Assembly (NCBI RefSeq): GCF_002176815.1 | Contig: NZ_CP021648.1 | Coordinates: 124,001 to 188,000, forward strand | Source of the DNA: Acidovorax sp. T1 | GTDB lineage: Bacteria; Pseudomonadota; Gammaproteobacteria; Burkholderiales; Burkholderiaceae_C | DNA: 64,000 bases | Direction: 5' to 3' | Shown here: positions 43,603-52,415 of the stretch, piece after piece | Layout of the letters: every line of letters begins with the position of its first letter | Numbering within the stretch: the stretch's first letter is position 1 | Made by a program: the position numbers and the translations under genes | The notes under the pieces: model-generated | What the model was told of the DNA's origin: nothing | What the model saw: only the letters and a program-made list of their open reading frames with translations | The model's database searches: none

Positions 43603-44907
43603 TCAGTGGTGCGTATCCTGCCGCGCGATGTGCAGCAGGTGGGTCAATTCCTCGCTGTGGTTGCGGCAGTTGCTGGCATGCCAGCGCTGGATGATCCACA
43701 TGATGCCGGCCACCACCACACCAAACACGGTGATGGCGCCGAAGACCGACAACCCCAGCTTGAGCGACAGGCTGTAGAACGCGCCCAGGCCCAGGATGCA
43801 GGCCTGCTCGTTGAAGTTCTGCACGGCAATCGACCGCCCAGCGCCCATGAGGTTGTGGCCCCGGTGCTGCAGCAGGGCGTTCATGGGCACCACCAGAAAG
43901 CCGCCCAGCCCGCCCAAAAGGATCAGGAACGGAATGGCCAGCCAGATGTTGCTGATGAACACCATCAGGATCAGCAGCAGCCCCATCGCGATGCCCAGTG
44001 GAATCACGCGGGTGGCCATGTCCAGGCGCATGCGCATCGATGCCGCCACGGCGCCCACGGCGGTGCCGATGGCCACCACGCCGGTCAGGGCCGACGCCTG
44101 CGTGGTGTCGTAGCCCAGGGCCACGCCGGCCCAGGCCAGCACGATGAACTTGAGGTTGCCCCCCGCGCCCCAGAACAGGGTGGTGGTCGAGAGGGAAATC
44201 TGCCCCAGCTTGTCGCGCCACAGGCGGCTGTTGCAGGCCCAGAAGTCGGGCAGCAGGGCCAGCGTGCTGGCCAGAATGCTGCGTTGCGGGTGCTGGCGCA
44301 GCGGACGCATCTCCACGCCCGTGTGGGGGATGCGCGTGTTGAACCAGGCGGCCAGCGCATACACCACGATGAGCGCGGCGATGGCCGATTCGGCGGCGGT
44401 GTCGACGCCCGTATCGATCATGGGAAGGTTGATGGACAGCAGCGCCGCCGACAGATGCTGCCCCACCAGCTGCCCGCCCAGCAGCACCCCGAGGATGATG
44501 GAGGCAATGGTCAGCCCCTCGATCCAGCCGTTGGCCTTGACCAGCTGCGAGGCCGGCAGCAGCTCGGTGAGGATGCCGTACTTGGCCGGCGAATAGGCCG
44601 CCGCGCCCAGCCCCACCACGGCGTAGGCAATCAGGGGGTGCGAGCCGAACAGCATCATCAGGCAGCCCACGATCTTGATCGCATTGCTGACAAACATCAC
44701 CCGGCCTTTGGGCAAGGCATCGGCAAACGCGCCCACGAAGGGCGCCAGTACCACATAGAACAGGGCAAACATGGGCACCAGTGCCGCGCGCTGCCATTCG
44801 GGGGCACCGCCGGTGCGCAGCAATTCCACGGCCGCCACGAAGAGTGCGTTGTCGGCAAGCGAGCTGAAAAACTGCGCCGACATGATGGTGTAGAAACCGC
44901 GCTTCAT
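43603..44907 (-). CDS. lplT: Lysophospholipid transporter LplT
   Basis: 434 residues, major facilitator fold. Opening MKRGFYTIMSAQFFSSLADNAL and the AYSPAKYGILTELLP segment are diagnostic. LplT flips lysophospholipids inward across the inner membrane for re-acylation by Aas; no aas gene is fused or adjacent here. Divergent from alr, the usual betaproteobacterial neighbourhood. The stop codon adjoins repeat copy 7. Confidence 0.93.
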   Translation of the reverse strand: MKRGFYTIMSAQFFSSLADNALFVAAVELLRTGGAPEWQRAALVPMFALFYVVLAPFVGAFADALPKGRVMFVSNAIKIVGCLMMLFGSHPLIAYAVVGLGAAAYSPAKYGILTELLPASQLVKANGWIEGLTIASIILGVLLGGQLVGQHLSAALLSINLPMIDTGVDTAAESAIAALIVVYALAAWFNTRIPHTGVEMRPLRQHPQRSILASTLALLPDFWACNSRLWRDKLGQISLSTTTLFWGAGGNLKFIVLAWAGVALGYDTTQASALTGVVAIGTAVGAVAASMRMRLDMATRVIPLGIAMGLLLILMVFISNIWLAIPFLILLGGLGGFLVVPMNALLQHRGHNLMGAGRSIAVQNFNEQACILGLGAFYSLSLKLGLSVFGAITVFGVVVAGIMWIIQRWHASNCRNHSEELTHLLHIARQDTHH

Positions 44908-44996
44908 CGAATGGCTGGAGGGGGCATCAGTGAGGCTGATGCCCGATTGGATTGGGAGGCCGCGTACAAGTGACTGGCGGTTATATCACGCGTTCA

Positions 44997-45036
44997 GAGC
45001 CTGTTTGCGAACCCTTGCGAGATCGCAAACAGGCTC
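44997..45036. promoter_or_regulatory. 14-base inverted repeat between lplT and alr
   Basis: GAGCCTGTTTGCGA (44997-45010) and its perfect reverse complement (45023-45036), 12-base loop. Placed 51 bases before the alr ATG in the divergent promoter region. It may be an operator, a leader hairpin, or a small dispersed repeat. Confidence 0.5.
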
Positions 45037-45086
45037 TTGCGGGCGTGCAATGCCACAATTCCACGCTCGTTTCTCCCACCATTGCC

Positions 45087-46202
45087 ATGCCGCGCCCGAT
45101 CCACGCCACCATCCATACCGCTGCCCTGCAACACAACCTGGAGCGCGTGCGCCAGGCCGTGCCCGACGCCAAAACCTGGGCCGTGGTCAAGGCCAATGCC
45201 TATGGGCACGGCATTGAGCGGGTCTTTGAGGGCCTGCGCGCCGCCGATGGCTTTGCCTTGCTCGACCTGGCCGAGGCTGAGCGCGTGCGCCAGCTGGGCT
45301 GGCGCGGCCCCATCCTGCTGCTGGAAGGGGTGTTCGAGCCGCGCGACCTGGAGCTGTGCTCGCGCCTCTCGCTGTGGCATGCCGTGCACTGCGACGAGCA
45401 GATCGACATGCTGGCCGCCCACAAGACGCAGGTGCCGCACCGCGTGTTCCTCAAGCTGAACTCGGGCATGAACCGCCTGGGCTTCACGCCGCAGCGCTAC
45501 CGCAGCGCCTGGGCGCGCCTGAACGCGTTGCCGCAGGTGGATGAAATTTCGTTCATGACCCATTTCAGCGATGCCGATGGCCCGCGCGGCGTTGCGCACC
45601 AGATGGCGGCCTTCAACGCCGCCACGCAAGACCTGCCCGGCGAACGCAGCCTGTCCAACAGCGCCGCCACGCTGCGCTTTGCCAGCGACGCCCAGGTGCG
45701 CGGCGACTGGGTGCGTGCAGGCATCGTGCTGTACGGCAGCGCGCCCGATTTTCCGGTCCGCAGCGCCGACTACTGGGACGTGCAGCCCACCATGACGCTG
45801 GCCAGCCGCATCATCGGCACGCAGCAGCTGCAGGCGGGCGACACCGTGGGCTACGGCTCGCGCTTCACGGCCGAGGGGCCGCTCACCATTGGTGTGGCCG
45901 CCTGTGGCTATGCCGATGGCTACCCGCGCCATTGCGACACCGGCACGCCCGTGCTGGTGAACGGCGTGCGCACGCGCCTGGTGGGGCGGGTGAGCATGGA
46001 CATGGTGACGGTGGACTTGACCCCGGTCATCGCGGCCGGCGTGGACGCCGGTTTCGGCAGCGAAGTCACGCTGTGGGGGCGCGCCCGCAGCGGCGCCGTG
46101 CTGCCCATCGACGAGGTGGCGCAGGCCGCTGGCACCGTGGGCTATGAGCTGATGTGCGCGCTGGCGCCGCGCGTGCCGGTGGCGGTGGACGGCGGGGCCT
46201 GA
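45087..46202 (+). CDS. alr: Alanine racemase
   Basis: 371 residues. PLP-binding K35 in [11 protein letters not shown], catalytic tyrosine in [10 protein letters not shown], and conserved THFSDAD, NSAA and [12 protein letters not shown]. Supplies D-alanine for peptidoglycan. ATG 45087 opens [10 protein letters not shown], the conserved start. Divergent from lplT. Confidence 0.95.
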   Translation: MPRPIHATIHTAALQHNLERVRQAVPDAKTWAVVKANAYGHGIERVFEGLRAADGFALLDLAEAERVRQLGWRGPILLLEGVFEPRDLELCSRLSLWHAVHCDEQIDMLAAHKTQVPHRVFLKLNSGMNRLGFTPQRYRSAWARLNALPQVDEISFMTHFSDADGPRGVAHQMAAFNAATQDLPGERSLSNSAATLRFASDAQVRGDWVRAGIVLYGSAPDFPVRSADYWDVQPTMTLASRIIGTQQLQAGDTVGYGSRFTAEGPLTIGVAACGYADGYPRHCDTGTPVLVNGVRTRLVGRVSMDMVTVDLTPVIAAGVDAGFGSEVTLWGRARSGAVLPIDEVAQAAGTVGYELMCALAPRVPVAVDGGA

Positions 46203-46250
46203 CCTGGAAGCCGCTGCGGGGCACCACCATTGACCATTTCCCGCGCCCAG

Positions 46251-46294
46251 GCGCAAGTGAAGGTGCAAGTGCAGGTGCAAGTGCAGGTGCAGTC
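46251..46294 (+). repeat. Short tandem repeat of GTGCAA/GTGCAG
   Basis: About seven imperfect six-base units, forming a 12-base higher repeat (AGGTGCAAGTGC), directly after alr in the 261-base spacer before the MarR gene. No coding role is evident. Confidence 0.7.
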
Positions 46295-46330
46295 ACTGCC
46301 CGCGTCGGTGAGGTTTCTGCGGGGCTGAAT

Positions 46331-46396
46331 ACTATGTTTTTGATAGCTGCTAGCGCTTTATTGATAAGCGCTATAGCCTGATTTCATCTAAATATA
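46331..46396 (+). repeat. Interspersed palindromic repeat, copy 8
   Basis: TTGATAGCTGCTAGCGCTTT, spacer, ATAAGCGCTATAGCC, then ATTTCATCTAAAT. Close to the family consensus. Lies in the gap between convergent alr and marR. Confidence 0.85.
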
Positions 46397-46463
46397 GCCG
46401 GCATCTTTGATGCTTGAAACAACCGTTCAGGCGGGGCTTGATCGAATGTTCGGGGATGCGCAC

Positions 46464-46943
46464 TCAATCGCCTCGCTGGCAATCGACCGGATCGCCCTGC
46501 TCAGCGGGCAGGGCATCGAGGTTGCCGCGCACGCGCGCCAGCAAGGCCAGCAACTGGGTCTGCGTGGCCTCGTCGCAGCCGGCAAGCACCGATGCTGACA
46601 GTGCTTGCCGTGAAGCCTGCAGCGCCTGGTACAGGGTGGCGCCTTCAGCGCTGAGGGTGAGGCAGCGGCTGCGTTTGTCCTCGGCATGGGGCAGCCGCTC
46701 CAGCCAACCCCTGTCCTGCAGCAGGCCAAGCATGCGCGCGACCTGCGCTTTGTCCGCGCCGCTGTGGCGCACCAGCTCCTTTTGCGTGGCGCCGGGGTGG
46801 CGGCCAATGAAGGAGAGCGCACGCATCTCATTGAATGTCAGCCCGGGATGCACGTCCGCCATGGCGCGCACCATGTGCGCCCGGTAGGCGTGCATCAGCT
46901 CGTGCATGGCTTCCAAGACGTCGGGGCGGGTGCGCTGGGTCAT
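46464..46943 (-). CDS. MarR-family transcriptional regulator
   Basis: 159 residues. Winged helix (LTFNEMRALSFIGRHPGATQ, then KELVRHSGADKAQVARMLGL and the wing LERLPHAEDKRSRCLTL). ATG 46943 is preferred over an in-frame start ten codons upstream, which would put the start codon inside the operator. Divergent from a siderophore-interacting protein, with two operators in the 73-base gap. Expected to repress both genes until a ligand binds. Confidence 0.9.
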   Translation of the reverse strand: MTQRTRPDVLEAMHELMHAYRAHMVRAMADVHPGLTFNEMRALSFIGRHPGATQKELVRHSGADKAQVARMLGLLQDRGWLERLPHAEDKRSRCLTLSAEGATLYQALQASRQALSASVLAGCDEATQTQLLALLARVRGNLDALPAEQGDPVDCQRGD

Positions 46944-46959
46944 AAAAGCAAGGTAATAG

Positions 46960-46974
46960 GTTGACAAAGTCAAC
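46960..46974. promoter_or_regulatory. MarR operator 1
   Basis: GTTGAC-AAA-GTCAAC, perfect dyad with three-base spacer, 17 bases upstream of the marR ATG. Same pattern as operator 2, and 32 bases away centre to centre. Confidence 0.8.
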
Positions 46975-46991
46975 TTTATGGTGAATGATTG

Positions 46992-47006
46992 GTTGATTAA
47001 ATCAAC
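46992..47006. promoter_or_regulatory. MarR operator 2
   Basis: GTTGAT-TAA-ATCAAC, perfect dyad ten bases before the siderophore-reductase ATG. The two dyads share GTTGAY-N3-RTCAAC and lie on the same helix face (about three turns). Confidence 0.8.
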
Positions 47007-47016
47007 ATTTTAACGC

Positions 47017-47829
47017 ATGAGCACACCTCTTTCCATCGCTGCGACTGCCGCACACCTGGCCATCGAACGCATTCGCCACCCGATCCAGGCACGCCATCTT
47101 CAGGTGGTGCGCCGCATCCAGGTCAGCCCCGGTTTTGTGCGGCTCACATTGGCGGGCCCGGAACTGGCCGGCTTTGCCAGTGCGGGCTTTGACGACCACC
47201 TCAAGCTCATCCTGCCGCAGGCCGGGCAGGAGCGCCCATCGTTGCCCATCGTGCAGGATGGCCGTCCCGTGTTCTCCGGGCCCCGCCCCGTGCTGCGCGA
47301 CTACACCCCGGCGCGCTTTGACGCCGCCGCGGGTGAGCTGGACATCGAAGTCGCGCTGCACGAGGCCGGTCCGGCGTCGGACTGGGCGGCTGCGGCCTTT
47401 GTCGGCCAGTGGGTAGGCATTGCGGGGCCACGCGGCAGCCTGGTAATTCCTGCCGGTTTTGACTGGCACTGGCTCATCGGCGACGAGACCGCACTGCCCG
47501 CCATCTCCCGCCGCCTGGCCGAGCTGCCTGCACATACACGGGCCACCGTGCGCATCCAGGTGCAAAACCCTGCCGACCGGCGAGCGCTGCTCAGCGCGGC
47601 GCAGCTGGACCTGCAATGGGTGCCGGCCTTGCCTGCCGCCGTGGAAGAACTGGCGCTTCCTGCCGGCGCGGGCTACATCTGGGCTGCGGGTGAACATGCC
47701 GACATGGCCGCCGTGCGCCGCGCCGTGCTGGCCAAGCCGGGGGTGGATGCCAGGCGCATGCGCATCGCCGCCTACTGGAAGCGGGGCGTGGCCGATCACC
47801 ATGAGGATCTGGCCACCGCAGCTGCATGA
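47017..47829 (+). CDS. Siderophore-interacting protein (FAD-dependent ferric-chelate reductase)
   Basis: 270 residues. FAD-binding RDYTPARFD, central GPRGSLVIP and the pyridine-nucleotide part (LIGDETALPAISRRL, WAAGEHADMAAVRR) match the SIP/ViuB family, which releases iron from ferric siderophores in the cytosol. No ribosome site is seen before ATG 47017. Controlled, by position, by the divergent MarR protein rather than by an evident Fur box. Confidence 0.9.
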   Translation: MSTPLSIAATAAHLAIERIRHPIQARHLQVVRRIQVSPGFVRLTLAGPELAGFASAGFDDHLKLILPQAGQERPSLPIVQDGRPVFSGPRPVLRDYTPARFDAAAGELDIEVALHEAGPASDWAAAAFVGQWVGIAGPRGSLVIPAGFDWHWLIGDETALPAISRRLAELPAHTRATVRIQVQNPADRRALLSAAQLDLQWVPALPAAVEELALPAGAGYIWAAGEHADMAAVRRAVLAKPGVDARRMRIAAYWKRGVADHHEDLATAAA

Positions 47830-47934
47830 GGTGGGCCTGTGCCGGCAGTGGCAAGGCACACTGCCGCATGACCCCTGCGGGGTGCATATCGCACAGGACG
47901 TGACGGATGGCGCCAAGGCGCGCATACTGAAAAT

Positions 47935-48846
47935 ATGCATGCCAGCCTGTCGATCCTTGCGCCGCTGTCGGTGGTGTTGTCCTGCGCCTTGGGCGCGGGT
48001 GCGGTGCGGGCGCAAGGTGGCGAAACCGACAGCAACCGCGCCGCCAGCCTGCGCCAGGAGGCCATTGCCTACGAGCATGGCGAGGGCGTGGCGCGCGACC
48101 CGCTGCGCGCCGTGGCCCTGTATTGCGCCAGCGCGCGGCTTGGCGACATGCAGGCGCAATACAACTTGGGATGGATGTATGCCCATGGGCGCGGCGTGGC
48201 GCGCGACGATGTGGCGGCCGCCTACTTCTTCCGGGCCGCCGCCGAGCAGGGGCTGGGCGTGGCCGCGCGCATGTTGCAGGTGGTCGGCGGCGCCACCGAC
48301 GAGGTGCCCGAGTGCCTGCGCCCCCCACCGCCGTCGCCGCCTGCGCAGCTTGTGGCAGCCCCGCCGGGGGTCAACTACCAGTTGACCGCGCCGCGCAAGA
48401 TCGTGGAGCTGGTGCTCAAGATGGCGCCGCAATACCAGGTCGAGCCGCAGCTGGCACTGGCCATCATTGCCGCCGAATCGAACTTCAACACCCAGGCGCT
48501 GTCGCCCAAGAACGCGCAGGGCCTGATGCAGCTGATTCCCGAGACGAGCGAGCGCTTCAACGTCAAGAACCCGTATGACCCGGCGCAGAACATCCGTGGG
48601 GGCCTGACCTATCTGCGCTGGCTGCTGGCCTATTTCGAGGGCGACGTGGCGCTGGTGGCCGCCGCCTACAACGCGGGCGAGGGCAAGGTCGAGCGCTACC
48701 GCGGCGTGCCGCCCTACCTGGAGACACGCGCCTACGTGCAGCGCATCCTGAAGGCCGTTGGCGCCACCGCGCACCCGTTCGACCGCACCGTGGCCCCGCC
48801 ATCGCCGGCGCTTGAACGCATTCGGCTGGCACTGCGGCGCAAGTAA
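47935..48846 (+). CDS. Lytic transglycosylase with Sel1-like repeats
   Basis: 303 residues. Signal peptide (1-27), two Sel1 repeats at about 38-112 (GEGVARDPLRAVALYCASA; GRGVARDDVAAAYFFRAAA), a Pro-rich linker, then an SLT domain with catalytic E181 (AIIAAESNFN), GLMQLIPET and AAYNAGEGKVERY. Cleaves peptidoglycan strands in the periplasm. The combination may localise the enzyme to a partner protein. ATG codons at 47935 and 47939 compete; the frame of 47935 is the coding one. Confidence 0.9.
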   Translation: MHASLSILAPLSVVLSCALGAGAVRAQGGETDSNRAASLRQEAIAYEHGEGVARDPLRAVALYCASARLGDMQAQYNLGWMYAHGRGVARDDVAAAYFFRAAAEQGLGVAARMLQVVGGATDEVPECLRPPPPSPPAQLVAAPPGVNYQLTAPRKIVELVLKMAPQYQVEPQLALAIIAAESNFNTQALSPKNAQGLMQLIPETSERFNVKNPYDPAQNIRGGLTYLRWLLAYFEGDVALVAAAYNAGEGKVERYRGVPPYLETRAYVQRILKAVGATAHPFDRTVAPPSPALERIRLALRRK

Positions 48847-48993
48847 GGTCCGTGCGGTGCACCCGCGGGCGCACATCGTCGGTGGCATGCATGGGGCTGA
48901 CCCCACAACGCATATGGATACAGCCAAAAAATGGTTCCGGCGATGCCTGCCCTCGGTCACAGTAGCGTCTTGTTTTCTGAGAGGGGCAAACCC

Positions 48994-50574
48994 ATGCAAT
49001 TCAAACCCTTGCTGCTTGCCGCAGTGCTGGCTGTCACCTTGCCCCTGGCCACGCAGGCCAAGACGTTCCACTGGGCGCGTGCTGTCGATGTGTCGTCGTG
49101 GGACGTTCACGCCCAGAACGTGGGCGTGAACAACACCTTGCACGCCGCCGTGTACGACACGTTGGTCGAATACAACAGCAAGACGTTCAAGCCTGAACCA
49201 TCGCTGGCCACTGAATGGAAGCTGGTGAGCCCCACCCAGCTGCGCCTGAGCTTGCGCAAGGGCGTGAAGTTCAGCGACGGCAGCGAGTTCACCGCTGACG
49301 ATGCCAAGTTTTCTCTGGAGCGTGCCAAGTCGAAAAGCTCCAACTACGCGGTCTATGCCCAGGGCATTGACCGGGTGGAAAAGGTCAACAGCCACACCAT
49401 CGACATTTTTTCGGACGTGCCCAACCCGGTGCTGCTCAACCAGCTGACCGAGCTGCGCATTCTCAGCAAGGCCTGGGCCGAGAAGCACAAGTCGGTCGAG
49501 CCCAAGGACATCAAGAGCAAGGACGAAACCTTTGCCCACCGCAACGCGCTGGGCACGGGGCCATTCGTGCTCAAGCAGTGGGCGCCCGACCAGCGCGTGG
49601 TGCTCGAATCCAACCCGCACTGGTGGGGCAAGGGCAAGTTCGCCACCAACGTGACCGAAGTGGTCTTCACCCCCATCAAGTCCGACGCCACGCGCACGGC
49701 GGCGCTGCTGTCGGGCGAGATCGATTTCATCATTGACCCGAGCCTGCAGGACCTGGCGCGGGTGCGCCAGACGCAGGGCCTGAAGGTGCTGGAAGGCGCC
49801 GAATACCGCACCATTTTTCTGGGGCTGGACCAGTTCCGCGACGAACTGCCGGGCTCGGACGTCAAGGGCAAGAACCCGCTCAAGGATGTGCGGGTGCGCA
49901 AGGCGCTGTACCAGGCGATCAACATCAACGCCATCCAGCGCGTGGTGCTGCGCGGCCTGGCCCAGCCCACGGGCGCGCTGATTGCCCACCAAGTCAACGG
50001 CTGGACGCCCAAGGCCGATGTGCGCTGGCCGTTCGACGCCAAGGCGGCGCAAAAGTTGTTGGCCGATGCGGGCTATCCCAGCGGCTTCGAGGTGGACTTT
50101 GCCTGCAGCGCGGGCCGCTATATCAACGACGAGCAGCTGTGCCAGGCCATCACCTCGCAGTGGGCCAAGGTGGGCGTGAAGGCGAAGCTGCGCTCGCTGC
50201 CGTTTGCCACCTATTTCCCCATGATCCAGCGCAACGAGGCCAGCATCTATTTGCTGGGCTGGGGCGTGCCGACGTTTGATGCGTTCTATTCGCTGCAGTC
50301 GCTGATCCGCTCGCCGGGCGTGGGCGGCGACGGCAACTTCAACCTGGGCCGCTTCAGCAACCCGCAGCAGGATGCGCTGATCGAGCGCATCAAGAAGGAA
50401 ACCGACCCGGTCACGCGCAACAGCCTGATCGAAAAGGCCCTGGTGCAGGACCACGAGCTCATTTCGCACATCCCGCTGTACAACCAGGTGATCCCGTGGG
50501 CCGCCACGCAAAAGGTGGACCTGCCGCACCGGGCGGACAACCGCATTGACTGGCGCGCGCTCAAGGTCAACTGA
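48994..50574 (+). CDS. Family 5 (peptide/nickel-type) ABC substrate-binding protein
   Basis: 526 residues. Signal peptide MQFKPLLLAAVLAVTLPLATQA. Family 5 landmarks: EPSLATEWKL, LRKGVKFSDGSEFTADD, GTGPFVLKQW, NPHWWGKG and PLKDVRVRKALYQAIN. Binds di/oligopeptides or similar ligands in the periplasm. No permease or ATPase genes adjoin, so it is an orphan receptor. Ends at a strong terminator. Confidence 0.92.
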   Translation: MQFKPLLLAAVLAVTLPLATQAKTFHWARAVDVSSWDVHAQNVGVNNTLHAAVYDTLVEYNSKTFKPEPSLATEWKLVSPTQLRLSLRKGVKFSDGSEFTADDAKFSLERAKSKSSNYAVYAQGIDRVEKVNSHTIDIFSDVPNPVLLNQLTELRILSKAWAEKHKSVEPKDIKSKDETFAHRNALGTGPFVLKQWAPDQRVVLESNPHWWGKGKFATNVTEVVFTPIKSDATRTAALLSGEIDFIIDPSLQDLARVRQTQGLKVLEGAEYRTIFLGLDQFRDELPGSDVKGKNPLKDVRVRKALYQAININAIQRVVLRGLAQPTGALIAHQVNGWTPKADVRWPFDAKAAQKLLADAGYPSGFEVDFACSAGRYINDEQLCQAITSQWAKVGVKAKLRSLPFATYFPMIQRNEASIYLLGWGVPTFDAFYSLQSLIRSPGVGGDGNFNLGRFSNPQQDALIERIKKETDPVTRNSLIEKALVQDHELISHIPLYNQVIPWAATQKVDLPHRADNRIDWRALKVN

Positions 50575-50589
50575 CCAGGCCCACACAGC

Positions 50590-50628
50590 AAAAAGCCCCG
50601 GTGCTGGGCAAGCGTCGGGGCTTTTTTT
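50590..50628. terminator. Bidirectional terminator
   Basis: AAAAAGCCCCG (50590-50600) and CGGGGCTTTTT (50616-50626), 15-base loop, seven T. Shared by the convergent binding-protein and GST genes. Confidence 0.9.
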
Positions 50629-50647
50629 ATATTTGCTCGCCGGGTTG

Positions 50648-51271
50648 TCAGTCCAGTGCGCGTTGCACCGCCGGACGCTCCAGCATGCGCTGTGTGTGGG
50701 CAAACACTTTGGGGAACAGCGCAATGTCCACGCCATCGCTTTTCAGCCAGCCTGCGATGGTGAACAGATAGCCGTCCGCCACGGTGTACTGCTCACCCAT
50801 GACCCAGGGACCCTGCTGCGCGTATGCCAGATAGTGGGTTTCAATCAGCTGGAAACAGTCGGTCATGTTTTGCGGCACCTTGCGCTGTATGGCGGCAATG
50901 GCTTCAGGCTCGTCGGCCCACCGGCTGGCGCGGGGGCGGTGGGCGTGGGCGATATGCACTGTGGACGCGAGGTAGCTGTGGAACTCCTGCATGCGCGCAA
51001 AGCCGTGGGCCTCGGCGGGTGCAAGGCGTGCTTCGGGAAAACTCTGCGCCACGTAGGCCAGCAGCGCGGGCGTTTCCGTCAACGTACCGTGGTGGGTGAC
51101 GAGGGCGGGCACGCGGCCCTTGGGGTTGACGGCGAGGTATTCGGGCGTTCGCTGTTGGCCAGCGGTGAAGTTCACACGCACCAGCTGGTGCTCGGCGCCA
51201 GCCTCTTCCAAGGCGATGCGAACGGCCTGCGCGCAGGTGCCGGGGGTGTAATAAAGCGTGAGAGGGGTCAT
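50648..51271 (-). CDS. Glutathione S-transferase family protein
   Basis: 207 residues. Thioredoxin-like N domain (LTLYYTPGTCAQAVRIALEE; NPKGRVPALV; LTETPALLAYVA) of the bacterial beta type and an all-helical C domain (VADGYLFTIAGW). Conjugates or isomerises electrophiles with glutathione; specific substrate unknown. The ATG adjoins repeat copy 9 on its upstream side. Confidence 0.9.
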   Translation of the reverse strand: MTPLTLYYTPGTCAQAVRIALEEAGAEHQLVRVNFTAGQQRTPEYLAVNPKGRVPALVTHHGTLTETPALLAYVAQSFPEARLAPAEAHGFARMQEFHSYLASTVHIAHAHRPRASRWADEPEAIAAIQRKVPQNMTDCFQLIETHYLAYAQQGPWVMGEQYTVADGYLFTIAGWLKSDGVDIALFPKVFAHTQRMLERPAVQRALD

Positions 51272-51280
51272 GGTTGGTGT

Positions 51281-51350
51281 GCTATTAATTGAGTAGCTGT
51301 TAGCGCTTTATGGATAAGCACTTGAGGCCAATTTGGTTTGAAAATTCAAC
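51281..51350 (+). repeat. Interspersed palindromic repeat, copy 9
   Basis: TAGCTGTTAGCGCTTTATGG, then ATAAGCACTTGAGGCC and the tail TTTGGTTTGAAAATTC. It forms the upstream region of the GST gene, ten bases from its ATG. Confidence 0.85.
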
Positions 51351-51469
51351 TACAAAGTGCACCGAATTTCAGTGTGACGGACCGGTCTCCAAGCCGGCTT
51401 TCATGGGTGTTGGGCCTTTGTCTTCCTGGGTGTTTTGATTGATTCGATGCGGGTGATTTCGCCAGGGCA

Positions 51470-52300
51470 TCAATAGCCCGCAGGGCGCTGGGGTGTACCA
51501 CCGGCATTGGTGCGAAAGCGCGCCAGAAGATCCTGCGCGGCGCTGGCCAGCAGCATGGTGTCCACGCCCACGGCCACAAACAGCGCACCGGCGGCGAGCC
51601 ATTGGCGCGCTTGTGATTCGGTGGTGGCCAGAATGCCCGGCGCCTTGCCCGCGCGCAGGATGCGCGCAATGCCGTCGTGAATGGCGGCTTGCACCTCCGG
51701 ATGCCCCGGGTTGCCGGGGTGGCCCATCGAGGCCGACAGGTCGGCCGGGCCGATGAACACGCCATCCACGCCGGGCGTGGCGGCGATGGCATCGAGATTG
51801 GCCATGGCTTCCACCGTCTCGGCCTGTACCAGCAGGCAGATCTGCTGGTTGGCCTCGTGCACATACTGGGGGTAGGCCTGCCAGCGCGACGAGCGGGCCA
51901 GCGCACTGCCCATGCCGCGCACACCTTCGGGCGCATAGCGCGTGGCGCGCACCAGCTGCTGCGCCTGCTCGGCGGTGTCCACCATGGGCACCAGCAGGGT
52001 TTGCGCGCCGATGTCCAGGTATTGCTTGATCAGCGCGGTGTCGCCCACAGGCACACGGGCAATGGGGTGGGGCGCCTGTGCACCCGGCGGCAGGGCGCTG
52101 GTGGTACTGGCAATGGCCTGCAGCTGGTGCAGGATGGAGCGCAGGTCGTTGGGCGCATGTTCGCCATCGATCAGCAGCCAGTCGTAGCCGGTGCCGGCGA
52201 GGATTTCGGCGCTGTAGGCGTCGGCCATCCCGAGCCACAGGCCGATTTGGGCCTGGCCCTGGGCCATGGCCTGTTTGAAGCGGTTGGTGGGTGTCTGCAA
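51470..52300 (-). CDS. hpaI: HpaI/HpcH-family 4-hydroxy-2-oxoheptanedioate aldolase
   Basis: 276 residues, close in sequence to E. coli HpaI across the length ([63 protein letters not shown]). Class II metal-dependent aldolase that cleaves a 2-oxo-hydroxy acid to pyruvate plus an aldehyde at the end of homoprotocatechuate degradation; no other hpa genes are nearby, so another substrate is possible. Start is TTG at 52300, with GGAG six bases upstream; no ATG fits. Divergent from radA. Confidence 0.9.
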   Translation of the reverse strand: MQTPTNRFKQAMAQGQAQIGLWLGMADAYSAEILAGTGYDWLLIDGEHAPNDLRSILHQLQAIASTTSALPPGAQAPHPIARVPVGDTALIKQYLDIGAQTLLVPMVDTAEQAQQLVRATRYAPEGVRGMGSALARSSRWQAYPQYVHEANQQICLLVQAETVEAMANLDAIAATPGVDGVFIGPADLSASMGHPGNPGHPEVQAAIHDGIARILRAGKAPGILATTESQARQWLAAGALFVAVGVDTMLLASAAQDLLARFRTNAGGTPQRPAGY

Positions 52301-52415
52301 TCTGAACTCCGTGCGGCGTTGCCAAGCCCGCCATCGTACGGCGTGTCGCCAGGCCGCGTTGGCATGGTCGCTATAGTCAGCAGCCCCGTTCCAGGGGCTT
52401 CCAACGACATACGCC

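Noticed and set aside
47002..50736. A 1,244-codon open frame on the minus strand
   Set aside because: It runs antisense to three well-supported plus genes (siderophore reductase, transglycosylase, binding protein) and has low-complexity His/Arg/Gly-rich content typical of antisense frames in GC-rich DNA.
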